Shown: piece after piece, positions 49,500-61,199 of the stretch
Position numbering within the stretch: position 1 is the stretch's first letter
Layout: every line of letters starts with the position of its first letter
From: Leptasterias polaris
Taxonomy: Eukaryota; Echinodermata; Asteroidea; Forcipulatida; Asteriidae
NCBI GenBank assembly: GCA_037783415.1
Contig: JAZGTN010000016.1
Location: forward strand, 2,725,001 to 2,789,000
Direction of reading: 5' to 3'
DNA length: 64,000 nt
Translations under genes and position numbers: made by a program
Notes under the pieces: generated by a model
The model's database searches: none
What the model saw: only the letters and a program-made list of their open reading frames with translations
Told to the model about the DNA's origin: nothing

Positions 49500-50515
49500 A
49501 TTCCATCTACACAATGAAGACACAACAGGGGTCGGTACCCCAATGCCCTAGCCCACCTTGTTGGGCTGATATAAAATCGGTCTTATCATAGTCGCCCTAA
49601 CACTACAGCCCACCATCATACATGTACATGTCTAAAGAACTAAGCTTAAATATTATTACGAGTAAGTCGTACCACTTTAATTGCAAATTTCTTCCACTTA
49701 TAAACATCCCATACTACTCCAACCTAATTCATTTTACTCTTTACATTTGGCGAATTTTTATGATACTTGCCAGGGCTCACCAAATGATGACTTCATCCAG
49801 ATGTGATGTAAAAACAAACGGTGTACACAAATTACATTGAAGTTCGTCGTGCCTGGGGGCCGCCATCTTACTTATGATTCGCTGCCTGTTAATCGTGAGA
49901 AAGTCAGGGCGCCCGGCTGATCTGCCAAGTCATAAATAATTATGTATGAGGTGACGTCGCGCGGTACTGCAGCTTGAGACTTGCCCATCTAATGAATATG
50001 CAAGATTATCCGTGACATTGCATGTAGCTTCATAAGTTGTATGTTCATTGGGTGAGCGACATAAGTTACTGCGCGACGTCACCTCATACATATTTATGAC
50101 TTAGCAGATCAGCCGGGCGCCCTGACTTTCTCACTGTTAACAGTCAGCGAATCATAAGTAAGATGACGCCCCCAGGCACGACGAACTTCAATGTAATTTT
50201 TTACACCTCTTTTTTGTCATTTTCAAAACATCACATCTTGATGAAGTCATCATTTGGTGAGCCCTGGCATGTATCATAAAAATGTGCCAAATGTAAGGAA
50301 TAAAATGAAGTAAGTTGGAGTAGAATGGGATGTTTATAAGTGGGAAAAATTTGCAATCAAAGTGGTACGACTTGCCCGTACTTTTAAACACTTAGCGTTT
50401 TAGACATGTATAGATGGTGGGCTGTAATGGCGACTATGATAAGACTGATGTTAAAAGAGAGCCATACCAGCCAAACAAGGTGGGCTACCCATGCCCCCTA
50501 TCGAGCACCAAATGG
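49500..50515. mobile_element. 1-kb foldback (long inverted repeat) element
   Basis: The two halves are inverted copies around about 50020. Matching words are cgtcgtgcctgggggc / gcccccaggcacgacg, gagaaagtcagggcgcccgg / ccgggcgccctgactttctc, tgaggtgacgtcgcgcgg / gcgcgacgtcacctca, and outward aagtcgtaccactttaattg / caatcaaagtggtacgactt and tagtcgccctaacactacag / ctgtaatggcgactat. Each arm is about 470-500 bp. No open frame of note. Confidence 0.85.
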
Positions 50516-50647
50516 TTAGAGAGATGAAAAAACCCACATAGCGTATCAATCAAAAGCTAAACTGCACGCGGACCATGCTGTCAACTGTTTGGTGGGGTTA
50601 AAACTATCTTCGAGACAGAACCTACTCAAGAGACCGACTATAAACCT

Positions 50648-50920
50648 TTCTATTGCATGCAACGTCATAGCCCGAGTTTTTGCCAACCGAGGTTGGAAAA
50701 CTCCAAAAGCCATAAATGGAAAAAAAACCTAAAAAACAGATAGCCACAGTTTGTAACAATGTTACACAAATTTAAACAAATAGTGTTGAATTTGTTGAAG
50801 ACAAAGCAACCAATCATGGGAGGTATTTTATTGAGTTTAAAGTTTGGAAACAATTATGAACATTCGGCTGTACATACCAACCAGCGCGGTTTATTTATGA
50901 ACAACTGAAAGTTCTATACC
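50648..50920. repeat. Dispersed repeat, copy 2 (copy 1 at 16067-16390)
   Basis: It starts with 'ctattgcatgcaacgtcata', then shares 'agcccgagtttttgccaacc' and later words with copy 1. This copy has lost the stretch corresponding to about 16255-16310. Confidence 0.75.
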
Positions 50921-51666
50921 GAGAGAAAGAAAAACCTTTTTTTAAAGCTCAAAATTTGCTTTGCAGAATCTTCGTCATTTTTTGACAGTTAAGAATTTAC
51001 GACTTCAGTTAAGCAAACTCGATTGTTTATTAATTCAAATTACAAAACCCACAAACCGAAATAATACAAGAAATAAATATATAAAAAAAATAAAATACAA
51101 AATAACTTAACAATAAACATATAAATAAAAAAATAAAATAATAAACTAAATATATCTTGGTAAACTTAGGGTTAGTTTCTACAATTTGTTTGTATTTGTT
51201 AAATAGGGCCTATGTCATTTATATATGTTGTATATGAAGCTAACGGGAATTGAATTTCTTTTGGGAGTAGTCATTTAAAAGTGATTAAAGTAAGTGAATA
51301 ATTATGTTATTATTAAAAGCCGTTACATGAGATTATAAAAACAACATGACATAGTTAAATGTTTCTATAGTACAGAAAACGGAACCTTGATTAGAATTTG
51401 TTTGATTGTATAAGATAGGGGCAATTTTCGAATAAATGCTAGGGCAGAGTGTTGGTTAAGTTCGAGAAGAAAAAACATTTTTAGAACAGTAATAATTAAT
51501 AACGTAACATAGAAAATGAGCATAGACAAATCTGAGCTCAATATTTGCATCTTTGTCTGCTGTGGACACCGTCTATGTCAGCACTGGGCATGGTTTGCCG
51601 GATATTGCCATAGTGCTAAGATAATGGCAGCGTGCATGAGTTGCTATAAAGCAGATACGCCCATAA
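50921..51666. other. AT-rich intergenic stretch, nothing seen
   Basis: Long A/T runs (51050-51150); no gene or recognisable element. Confidence 0.5.
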
Positions 51667-51839
51667 TAGACCTTATGCATATGACGTCATTTGAGTAGGG
51701 CGCCCTCACCTAGAGGTCAAAAGGAAGATGCTCATTGGCCAGTCTTGTGCGCCGCGCGTACAAATCAGCGCGTTTCCATTGTTTCATCATCAGTTTACCT
51801 CTAAGATGGCGGCTTGGTGACGTCAATGCATAAGGTCTA
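51667..51839. mobile_element. MITE with TAGACCTTATGCAT termini
   Basis: The left end tagaccttatgcatatgacg is mirrored by the right end tgacgtcaatgcataaggtcta. The 173-bp element has no open frame. A fragment of the same family is at 45960-46075. Target duplication probably TA. Confidence 0.75.
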
Positions 51840-51879
51840 CTACGGTACTCTCGTGGTGTTTTTGTGTGTGTGTGTGCCG

Positions 51880-52395
51880 AATTGACTCGAGACAACTCGG
51901 GGATTTAGACAACTCGACGGTTCAGACAAGACAAGTTAGGAGTCAGGGGTCAAGACCAATAATACCAATCGCTCCACATCCCTTCTGACAAAAAAAAGCA
52001 GAAATCGATCGAGATTTTGCGCCTGGAAGGCACCAGGGTATAAAGCTCGTTCATCCAAGGTTTGCATGCCAGCCCACAGCGGTAACAAAATACGGCTACC
52101 TGCAACGCACCTCCCTTGGCATTGAGTCCTCGGCCCAGGCATACAGGCACCGATGCATGTGCGCGGAACGCTCGTTCACCTGAGGTTTGCATGCATGGTT
52201 GAAATTTTTCAAACAAATTAGGTTCGAGTAATTCTTACCATAGAATTGTGGATGGATTTATATAACACTATTATGATAACTACATACAAGTCGATTTTTC
52301 TGAACCGTCGACTTGTCTTATACGGATTTGACTGTCGAGTTGTCTCGAGTCGAGTCGGTCCGGTCATAACCGTCGAGTTGTCTAACATCCGTTGA
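51880..52395. mobile_element. Inverted-repeat element with CGAGACAACTCG words
   Basis: Left 'attgactcgagacaactcgg' and 'agacaactcgacggttcaga'; right 'gtcgagttgtctcgagtcga' and 'gaaccgtcgacttgtctta', that is, inverted subterminal repeats. Inside, the phrase 'gttca.c..aggtttgcatgc' occurs twice (52050, 52173). Confidence 0.5.
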
Positions 52396-52897
52396 GCGGT
52401 AATGAACAATGTCTTTCACCAAGACTTTAATTGTTTAAGCAAAGGGACTGTTTCAATTTTGTGAAATGAAGGAAATTAGTCTGTTAATTTGAAGAAAACT
52501 TAATTACTGAACAGTTTTGCATTTATCATTCCTCAACATTACGTTGGGAATGCTGAGCTCTTTTTCATCTAGTCACTGCACGCATCTTACGATGAGAACA
52601 CTTGTTCGAGGACCGCTCTGAAATTAAAATAAAAGCAAAACAAACAAAAACAAAAGAAGTTATTGTTGTTATTTCTTTGAGGTTATTTCACATCAATATA
52701 TGTATCATGATAAATGAACAACTTGCACAATTTCTTGAAGGGGAAGTATTCAATCCGCGTATTAGAAATTCGGTTATCTTTTAAGATAGGGCATTCTAGT
52801 GAAGTACTGTAACATAACTTCATGTGGTGGTTCTTATTTAGGGGCATTTGTCCGACATATAAGTCTGAATCTCGTCAGATGATCAACACACATGGTC
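52396..52897. other. 3' flank of the ODC-like gene
   Basis: No open frame of interest. It should contain the 3' UTR of the minus-strand ODC-like gene. Confidence 0.4.
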
Positions 52898-55800
52898 TTA
52901 ATTAATTGTTATGGTGAGGTTTTGAGAAACGAGTGGGTTAAACAACCTTGTTTCCTTGGGTGCGATGTAACACGTCGTGGGTATGCAGAAGCCGTTGAAT
53001 GTTGTTGCGCACGTGGTGGTGTAGCCCCCAGCATCTAAACGAACACACAGTAAAAAACAATTCTTAAAATTAGGGTTTCTTTTCCCCAACCTCGGGTTAG
53101 GTTCCAATCTTTGGTCTTCATTTGACAATGAACTAACTTTACCGTACCGTGCAAAATGCACCAGAACCGGAGCACAAAACCTACGATTGGAAAAGGCAAC
53201 TAAGAGACTGCACAAGTCTCGAGCGAATTTGAACGTTGGGACCGGTTAAGGCAAATTCTCAAATCTATTCCTGGATAACTTGCGGTGTGGTGACCATTCA
53301 AGTGAACGCTAAATATCGCAACAGTTCCAATTTGAAAGAAAATGGCGGCCACGAGTTATTTTCACAACAATTATAATCGTTATAGACTAAATAACTGTCA
53401 GATCATGAATCTGTAACTTATATTTTATAGGATATTCATTGAGAGGCCCCTTTTTCCTTAAAATCGCCAGAACACTATTATTTTAGTCCAATGATGACAT
53501 GTCAAGCTAAGACATTGGCGCGAACTTACCAGATATGATGACGAAATCCCCTGCGTCCATTTCTGGCAACATACAGCGAGTGATTATGACATCGTCTCCA
53601 TCACCGGTTGGGCCCCAAAGACGGGACAGTTTGAGGTCAACGTCCTTTCTCGAAGCCTTTTTTAATTTGAAATGAGATAAAAAATCAGAGTCTGTTTTCA
53701 TACAATCTGATATGGTATACCTTTACTCAAACTCAAACGGTATAGCTTACGATGGTCCCAGGTAAATTCGGGGAATGCAGCGAGTCATTTTCGCAATTGA
53801 AAAACGTTTCAATGCTCGTAGAATTTTGTGATTCTGTTTAAGGAAGACACTTTTAGCCTAGCTTTTAAAGTCCATCCTTAGACGAACGCCCATAGAAAAC
53901 ACTAAATAAAAACAAATTATTGTGTCAGCGAACTTGGATATTGTTTTCTTTTGACAAAACGCAAACTTACGGGGACTGTTCTCCGATAGTGAGTTAATTA
54001 ATATTTAGGCAATCGCTAGGCTAGGCCTACTGTTTGTTTTTGGTATCTACTATTCCTCTGTTGGTCTGATTGTTTTTCTAAGTCTTCTGTATTGTAATGT
54101 TTTTAATTAAATAGCCTGAATGAACTAGGAAATTAAACAAATTAAATAAGAAAGTTGAAGATTTTGTTTTCCCATCCACAATGCACAACAAGATATTGCG
54201 CATCTCCAAGACATAACTCTAGGTGGCGCGGCCGGCAGTGCGCAGTCAATTATTACAATAATTGTCATCATGGAAGATGACATTATGGTCCTAAGAAAAG
54301 AAATATTTATAATTACTTTGTTTTTGAATTAAATTGTTTCGATTTAAATCTCCGCACATTCAACAATAATAATTATATGCATGCGTTTAACTAGTCTTGG
54401 CCCATACAAGACGTCAGTGATCGATAGTGGATAGTGTGCCCTGCGCTCGGTTACAACTCGTTATAGCGCGCCTTCTTGTGGCTTGAATTAACCAACTTGA
54501 CTATTCAAGCCACAATAGGGCGCGCTATAACGAGTTGTAACCGAGCGCAGTACACTATCCACTATCGATCACTGACGTCTTGGGCCAAGACTAGCGTTTA
54601 ACAAGCATTTTTATGGCTAATATTGTTTTACCTTTAGCGGTTCCGGAATGTCAAAGTAAGTTTGGTCCAGAAACGACATCAATAGTGAATTGTATATACC
54701 CACATTCAGGTAGTACATCATAATTGGAAATTCTGAAGATGAAATTGTTGATAATCAGAAAGCTATATAGCGACTCTTTCAATCAATTGAAAAGGCATAA
54801 TTAGTCTGCATGTGTTCTCTTTTGAATGGGAACATAATTTTTACCTTTGAATCATTTTTGTATTTTTTGCCGGAATCATTCGGAATATGCAGACCAAAGG
54901 TGCCATAATTAAGTCTGACTTTTGGGACCAACATCCACCACGTCTTACATAGCATCTGCGTCTTTGAACTCCCCCTTTTCTTCAATAAGAGCCATCAGGT
55001 GCCAGGATGGCGTAACAGTCGACGACACGACTTTCTCACTGTCAGACCTCGATTTTGCTATAACGAGACCGCCCTGTTTGTTAGAGTCCCACAACTAATA
55101 TCCTGTGTCATTCACTGCACACATAAGGCCACTACTGCACAATTATTGAACACTCATTATGAAATCATGGCTACAGCCCAACCCTAGCTCCAATCAGACA
55201 TTTTAGGACATTTTGCTGTCGAGGAGAAATTCAAATACCCTGGAAGTTGTCGATTTCTACACTTGTCAACATTGGGCTGGCCGGAGCGTGTATGGAGCAA
55301 CTAAACATCCAACTTCCTATTCGAAATGATTCAAAGTCTACACTTGCCGGTGTTGCTGTAACGGCCACTGAGAAATGAACATACCTTTAAAGACGGACAC
55401 AGGCTTGAAGTATTCCACATGAGTTTCTGTCACTAATGAGTCCATCACAGAGAAGTAACTCATGGACTCAATTACATCTTTGCAGCAGCATCATGTACAT
55501 GCACCTTTCTCTCTTAGGGAATACCCAATGGCTTTCAGCTTTTAACCTTAGCACACGCCACCCTCAAAGACACCCACAGTAAAAGCAAGACTAAACCAAA
55601 CTGGTAACCACCCAGGCTGCCAACTAGCACTGGCAAACACTAGAACTCTGACAACTTTAGGTTTCAACCGGTCAGATATAGCGGCTCGATGTACCAAATG
55701 ACGATGTTCCATTTGCGAATATCCTGCACAGAGTTTGGTCTTTTGAACAAGTTTTGTTCTTCAAGGATTGGAAACGCTCAGCTTCCAATTGCCATTCATT

Positions 55801-58800
55801 AACCAAACACATAGAATAGTTCAAGTTTTACCTCGAATTTAAATTTTGGTAACGGGCCATGTTGATAACGGGGATACAAGCATTGGTGATCACGTACCTT
55901 CCACATCTTTGACATCACTTTCACCGTTTTGGACACCGCGTTCACCCTGGGGTCCTTTGTACCAACGTTTGGACATTATATTTGCCAGAAGCCACCCCGC
56001 TGATCGTGTGTAAAACGTGCCTGGCTCAGCGATGACTCGAACACCACGGCTTGGCGGGAAATGATTTGCCAAAGATATCTTTATACATTCTGCAAACTAA
56101 ATGACAATCTAATTTATTTATATGAAACTATATTTGTGTACACATCTATTGTTTTTCACATGAGTCAAAATGATGTCTTAGTTTATAATCTAGTGCCCTA
56201 CCTCCTCAAAGCGTGTCTTGGGGAGCAATCTTCCAGGGAACCCTCCTCCAAGATCCAGTAGATTCATGGTGAGCCCCAGAGAGCGCCCCAATTTAAACAT
56301 TGGGCTCACGTACTGGATTACTCCTTCAAAAACATCTGGGTCTTGAAGCTCAGTTCCAATATAGAAGCTATGGACAAAAGGAACACCGAGTATGTTAAAC
56401 ACTCAAACACAAACAACAAGTGGACAGATTGGTGTCTCATAGAACGATGCAAACCTTTTTGGTTGGTTACGAGCACAGTGTTCAACGACTGTTACATAGT
56501 GACTTGACCAACGGCTGTTCCATGTCGAAATGACTTTGACAAAGTGTCAATCTTACCTGATCCCAACGACATCCAAGTCAAGTTCCTTAGCGAGTTTAAG
56601 CAGAGGGTGAACATCTTCCTGGTGACAGCCGAACTTCACCCCAGTTATAAACATGGCCGTCTTGCTGTCGTAAATGATCCGTAGAATAAGCCTGAACAAA
56701 CAATGTCATTAAAAACAATGATAATATCACTTCATTTATTTGTTTTCCCCAGAATGTATATTGTAATTTTCCCCGTAAATTGGGGGAATTCATTTACAAC
56801 AGGTGAACGAGGGTCTCGACCGAGGTCTCCGTCTCGGTCTCCCCACCCCTCAAACGAGGAGGTCTCGGTCGTGATCTTGGAAGGGGGGGTCTCGTCTTCC
56901 GGTCTGGGACTTTTTAGTCTTTACTCCAACACTGGTGAACAAATTTACAGCCTTTCAACAGAAGTGCAAATATTTCTTTCACCGATCATCATTGAAACTT
57001 ACTCTGCACCCGGATGAACTCGTTTGACCTTGAAGAGTTCCTCTTCCGTGTCAAAGGTCATTAGCCGCACCCCTTTCTCCTTGGCAAATCGAAGGTGCGA
57101 TTCTTGCTTGTAAGGATGGGCAAAGACGATTTTTTCAGGATTCGCTCCAAGATCCAACGCCAGTTCAATCTCATTCTGCAGGGAATCAAACAAACCATGG
57201 AGTTTTCAATTAATGAAACAGGTAGCCCTTTCGTCAAGTTCTTCGTGGCTCAGACGGCTGTGAAGCCGTGGAGCGAATAGAATCTGAGACTAAGAAAGAA
57301 GGGGGAGAAACAAACAAACAAACAAACAAACAAACAAACAAACAAACAGACAGACAGCCCGACAGACCGACAGACAGATAGACAGACAGCCCGACAGCAA
57401 ATAAACAAACCGATGTTACCCTGACACATAACCAACAAGGACCACCCTAAAACCCCAGCAAGCAAAGAAGCAACTTACTTTACTAGCGCATTCGAAGCAA
57501 CTTACTTTACTAGCGCATTCGAAGCCTCTTCCAAGTGCTATCATCAGCTTCAAGAGTACTGGGTCGGGGTTACTTTTAATAGCTGACGTAGAAGAATAAG
57601 AGGTTGAAACGTCATAGTAAAACATGAGCTACAATAAATGTATAGACTCCTTGAACAACGCGCAGCGCACGTTTACGCGCCTGTCCTGTTCGCCATTTTG
57701 GGAGTCAAACTCAACCTCGTTCCCAGGAAGGATCAATCTCACCGCGCCATTTTCCCCCAGCATGCATGCCTTGCTCGCCCATAACTCCTTTTTCACATGG
57801 AGCCTTATCCCACAGAGGGGCTAGAGGTGTGCTCTTTTTTTTACCTCAATCTGTTGCTATAGTATGAATGGTTGATGAAGACAGATAGGATTGCCGTGAA
57901 GCCCTGCCCCTTAGCCGTTCAGTACTACACTAAAATATAAAGGTCTAACTGCTGCCGTTGCTACGGGTCTATTGTACCATAGAGAAAGGACCACGGCTGA
58001 TTGTACTGACTGCTACGGGTTTACTACATTGGTTGGGGTATAGTTCATCTCGTCTGCCCGTCTTTCTGAGAGACGCCCCAAGCCAATCATGGCAGAACGT
58101 CTCTCAGAAGACTAGTACCAGCTAATCTGTTTGTTAACATGGGCTTTACTTATAAAGTTGAACCAACCCAAACTGCGAAACTCTTATGGTTTAATTAAGT
58201 AACAAAATACCAACTGTTTGTTTAGACACAAATAAAAATACAAGTTTAGCATAAACGCTTCCTTTCAAATATTTTAGTTTTTCCCTGTCGTTTCGTGAAA
58301 AGTTTTCTCACCATAGAATGTTTCCACGGATGGTAGCAAATCCCTCCATTGCCTATCTTTAGCGATGACGTCACCGATGTCGAATATAAAAAAAGGGTCG
58401 TCCAAATCCTTCAAAATAAACAAAACGGTTGTTTACAAAACATCAACAAGAAAAAGCAAAATGTGACACGGTTTCTTTATGGGATACAGGCTTTCCCAGT
58501 CAATTTTTGCCAACAATTTATTCAGTTCAATTTAAATGCATAATAATGTTTACGCATGTAACCCTCGTTCATTCAAACTATAGGGTTTCTTTAGCTACTG
58601 TTGCATTCAATTTAGTTCTTGTGTAAAAAAAAAAAGAGAGAGAGGTTTATGGTAAAAATTAATATATATCCTGGATTTTCCAATACCTCGGGGAGGCAGT
58701 AATATGGAGTGTCCAACCTCAAATCATGTTACAATTTGTACACTGATTTTTGAAAATTGTAAGTTTGTGACTCTTTAGTCTGTCAAACACGATGGATGGA

Positions 58801-60729
58801 TAAAAGTTGAGCGCAGATTTGGACCAAAAATTACTGCTTTGTTCAAAATAGTAACAAACACAATCGAACCTTTCAATATGAACCGTGTGTATCTCCGGTG
58901 TATTTTTTCAGCAACTTAAATGTCCCACAGGATTAAAAACCAGCGATAAAACTCAATGAGCAAAAAAACTCTGGAAAACCTTGTGGCTCGAGTCAGCAAA
59001 TTGTAAGGTTTGCTTTTTGATACTAACAAACAATTTTTGACCGTTTTCAAATGCATTCCCGTGTTCTAAACTTAACCGAAGTCACAAGCTAGAATGATCA
59101 GCTACGCTACCTCCACATTCTTCAAAAAAACAAAATTCCAAATACCTACTTTTGTTCCTCGCATACCAACCTTTCGGAATGCTTTTGATAACCGATCAGA
59201 CAAATTTTGCCTGCTATCCGTTACGCAGGCAAATAAACTTCGTTGCGCATGTTTTCGTATTAATCATCAGCCGCGCTTTCATATCTTGCGTTCGTTCATC
59301 CTCTTTCAATAAAAATATGTGAAATAAATCAATTTTTGAAATATGAAGAAAATAAAAAAATCGTACCCCCTTAGTATGATCACTGGACCGAAAAAAGCCG
59401 TACGAAAATTTGCAGCCCGATCTATACAGGCACCTGGGAGTAAATAAAACTGAATGGTTTGCCAGCTTCTTGCTGCTGGCATTTATGAAATCGAATGAGC
59501 TTTGCGACCTCGTAAATTGAATGGTAAATTTTATTAATGATCAGTGAACGCTAACCTGTTGAAAAAGAATTACCCATTTTTGCTGTTGAATGCTGATCCA
59601 AGTTTCAACGAACCTGAACAAGTATGGTGTTGTTAACGATTTTTTGTTGGAATAGGCCGACTCGAAAACCTATAATAAAAACTGCCAAGACTGAAAATCA
59701 GTTCAAATCCCTGCTGAAAACCCATTTATGCCAGTTGTCCACAGTTGTTTCTGCTGCTTTTCGTGTTTATCCAAGTTTCAACGAACCTGAACAAGTATGG
59801 TGTTGTTAACGATTTTTTGTTGGAATAGGCCGACTCGAAAACCTATAATAAAAACTGCCAAGACTGAAAATCAGTTCAAATCCCTGCTGAAAACCCATTT
59901 ATGCCAGTTGTCCACAGTTGTTTCTGCTGCTTTTCGTGTTTATTCTTCCTTTTGTTAATTATTTTGTAATCCTGTTATTTTGTATTGATTTTTCATGTTA
60001 AGCGCTACACGACTCTTGTGTGAAGCGCTATATAAAAGCTGTGTATTTATTATAATAATTATACGAGTCATCCTGAACATCTCAAACGTATAACAAAATT
60101 AGTTTGAATATTTTGAGCTCTCATTATTCTATGGCAACACCCGTGGATACATTTCGACAAAATATGAAGAAAAAAGCAGAAGAAGAAAACACCCAAAACA
60201 ATGCGGCTCCCTAACGGGTAAAGGGTCGAATTTTATTTTGCGCATTCTCCAGACTGAACTTTTGCTGATGTTTTGCAATCAATTTAATTTGTTAGGCCTA
60301 GAATTTTAATTAAAGCTAACAATCATCTTTGTCCGATATTTATAACAGTGTTACAATCATCCAAAGTTTTGTTGAAGAAACGTAAGGCAAAATGTTCAAC
60401 GATCAGTACCTCACAAACCAAATGACACAGAATGCTCGAGTTTGGGTTCCGGAGTTTTCTTCATAATATCAAACTAAATCAGCAAATTAAATGAAAATCC
60501 GCAACACCAACCCCACATGGCGTGAAGATTTGACCTTCATCCGGAATATAGAAATTAAAGATAAATAACAACAAAAATACCCAAATGAAATTGTTTAATG
60601 ACATCATTAATGTCGTACCTTTCTTGCAGGGTCAGTTTGAACTTTGACCTTTTCGGCAGCGATTTCTCGGATAGTTGTCCCCTTGTCGTAAAGGGAAACT
60701 TTAAGATCACTTGCTTCGAACAGCTCCAT
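52898..60729 (-). CDS. Ornithine-decarboxylase-like protein, probable pseudoenzyme
   Basis: Coding exons (minus): 60729-60619 (exon begins 60748), 58408-58312, 57582-57506, 57175-57003, 56691-56557, 56367-56202, 56096-55898, 54732-54632, 53656-53530, 53034-52898. Sum 1323 bp, 440 residues, all phases consistent. The fold is that of eukaryotic ODC (PLP alanine-racemase-like barrel plus beta domain), which makes putrescine. By human ODC numbering the sequence keeps K69 (AIKSN, residue 72), E94, R154, the GGG loop (DLGGGFPG), E274 (IAEPG), D332, D361 and Y389. It changes H197 to Y and S200-G201 to T-E (FYIGTE), R277 to T, D88 to E, and the catalytic C360 to G (WGPTGDGDD, residue 371). The antizyme-binding segment (about human 117-140) is well preserved (HLRFAKEKGVRLMTFDTEEE). 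It lacks the long C-terminal degradation tail of mammalian ODC. It is probably inactive or altered, perhaps an antizyme decoy. Confidence 0.85.
54392..54593. mobile_element. Palindromic MULE-like MITE in the ODC-like gene
   Basis: The two arms are inverted copies (tagtcttggccca...agacgtcagtgatcgatagt and actatcgatcactgacgtct...tgggccaagacta) with a short centre. The flanks are identical 9-bp direct repeats, gcgtttaac, at 54383-54391 and 54594-54602. A 9-bp target duplication is typical of Mutator-like elements. It lies in the intron between exons 54732-54632 and 53656-53530. Confidence 0.85.
56809..56933. mobile_element. Truncated copy of the GGTCTC hAT-like MITE
   Basis: It shares gagggtctcgaccgaggtct, repeated ggtctc words and the end tttactccaacact with the 26881-27111 element. 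It is flanked on both sides by ggtgaac. The left terminus (cagtgttg) is missing. It lies in the intron between exons 57175-57003 and 56691-56557 of the ODC-like gene. Confidence 0.6.
57305..57395. repeat. (CAAA)n and CAGACAGACAGCCC microsatellite
   Basis: About ten caaa units followed by cagacagacagcccgaca repeats, in an intron of the ODC-like gene. Confidence 0.95.
57470..57523 (-). repeat. Exact 27-bp duplication carrying a splice donor
   Basis: 27 bp are repeated head to tail without a mismatch. On the minus strand the unit is TTCGAATGCGCTAGTAAAGT+AAGTTGC: the last six complete codons of an ODC-like exon (FECASK) followed by its GTAAGT donor. Two equivalent donors are therefore present, at 57505/57504 and 57478/57477; use of the second would add nine codons in frame. 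Confidence 0.95.
57640..57705. repeat. Half copy of the palindromic element at 19737-19894
   Basis: 'tatagactccttgaacaacg', 'cgc..acgtttacgcgc' and 'ccattttgggagtcaa' follow the order of one arm of the 19.7-kb palindrome. Confidence 0.55.
59597..60070 (+). mobile_element. LINE 3' end with an exact 173-bp tandem duplication
   Basis: The segment 59597-59769 is repeated exactly from 59770 to 59942. It encodes KTENQFKSLLKTHLC, like the 'FKSQLKTHLF' end of CR1/L2-type LINE proteins. The 3' tail 'aagcgctacacgactcttgt...gaagcgctatataaaagct' and TTAT repeats complete it. It lies in the large first coding intron of the ODC-like gene. Confidence 0.75.
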
Positions 60730-60970
60730 GTCAAATAAACCAATCGCACTAAAAAATATAAAAACAATAAAAAAAAATATTTTGTGTCATTTAACTGTCG
60801 ATTATTAGTATATGGTATATGGTATATTTTATTCACATTATCACATTGTGACCCGAAGGCCAAATTGCATGATAATTTACAATATTAAAAACATCAAAAT
60901 CACAGCAAACAAGAATAAAAAAAATTGACGAACGCTCACATTTTAATACTATGATTGTTGTTTTACCTAC

Positions 60971-61180
60971 CTTGCCCGTGTCTCGTTCGATTCTCTGTCT
61001 GCCCAACCACCTGAGTTATGTCACTGCAAAGTGCTTCCCTTAAATAACACAACCTTACTCGGGGTAAATAGTTTAATTCACTGTGTGTGTTAACAAAAGC
61101 ACAACCAAAGAGAGACCGCCACAATAGACCTGGTGACGAAGAGGTCACCATCGAGCTTCCGAGCACCTCTAAGCCACCAG
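60971..61180 (-). other. Predicted 5' non-coding exon of the ODC-like gene (right limit approximate)
   Basis: The donor GGGCAAG|GTAGGT lies at 60971/60970 on the minus strand. It precedes the acceptor TATTTTTTAG (60749) of the exon with the start codon. The ATG at 60729 is the first that opens onto the ODC-like frame. The transcription start was not located. Confidence 0.4.
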
Positions 61181-61199
61181 CTACTGAAAATTAACGCGG

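Noticed and set aside
54779..54985. Extra coding exon of the ODC-like gene
   Set aside because: The exon before (ending 55898, phase 1) joins exon 54732-54632 in phase and in perfect alignment with ODC; inserting this frame would break both.
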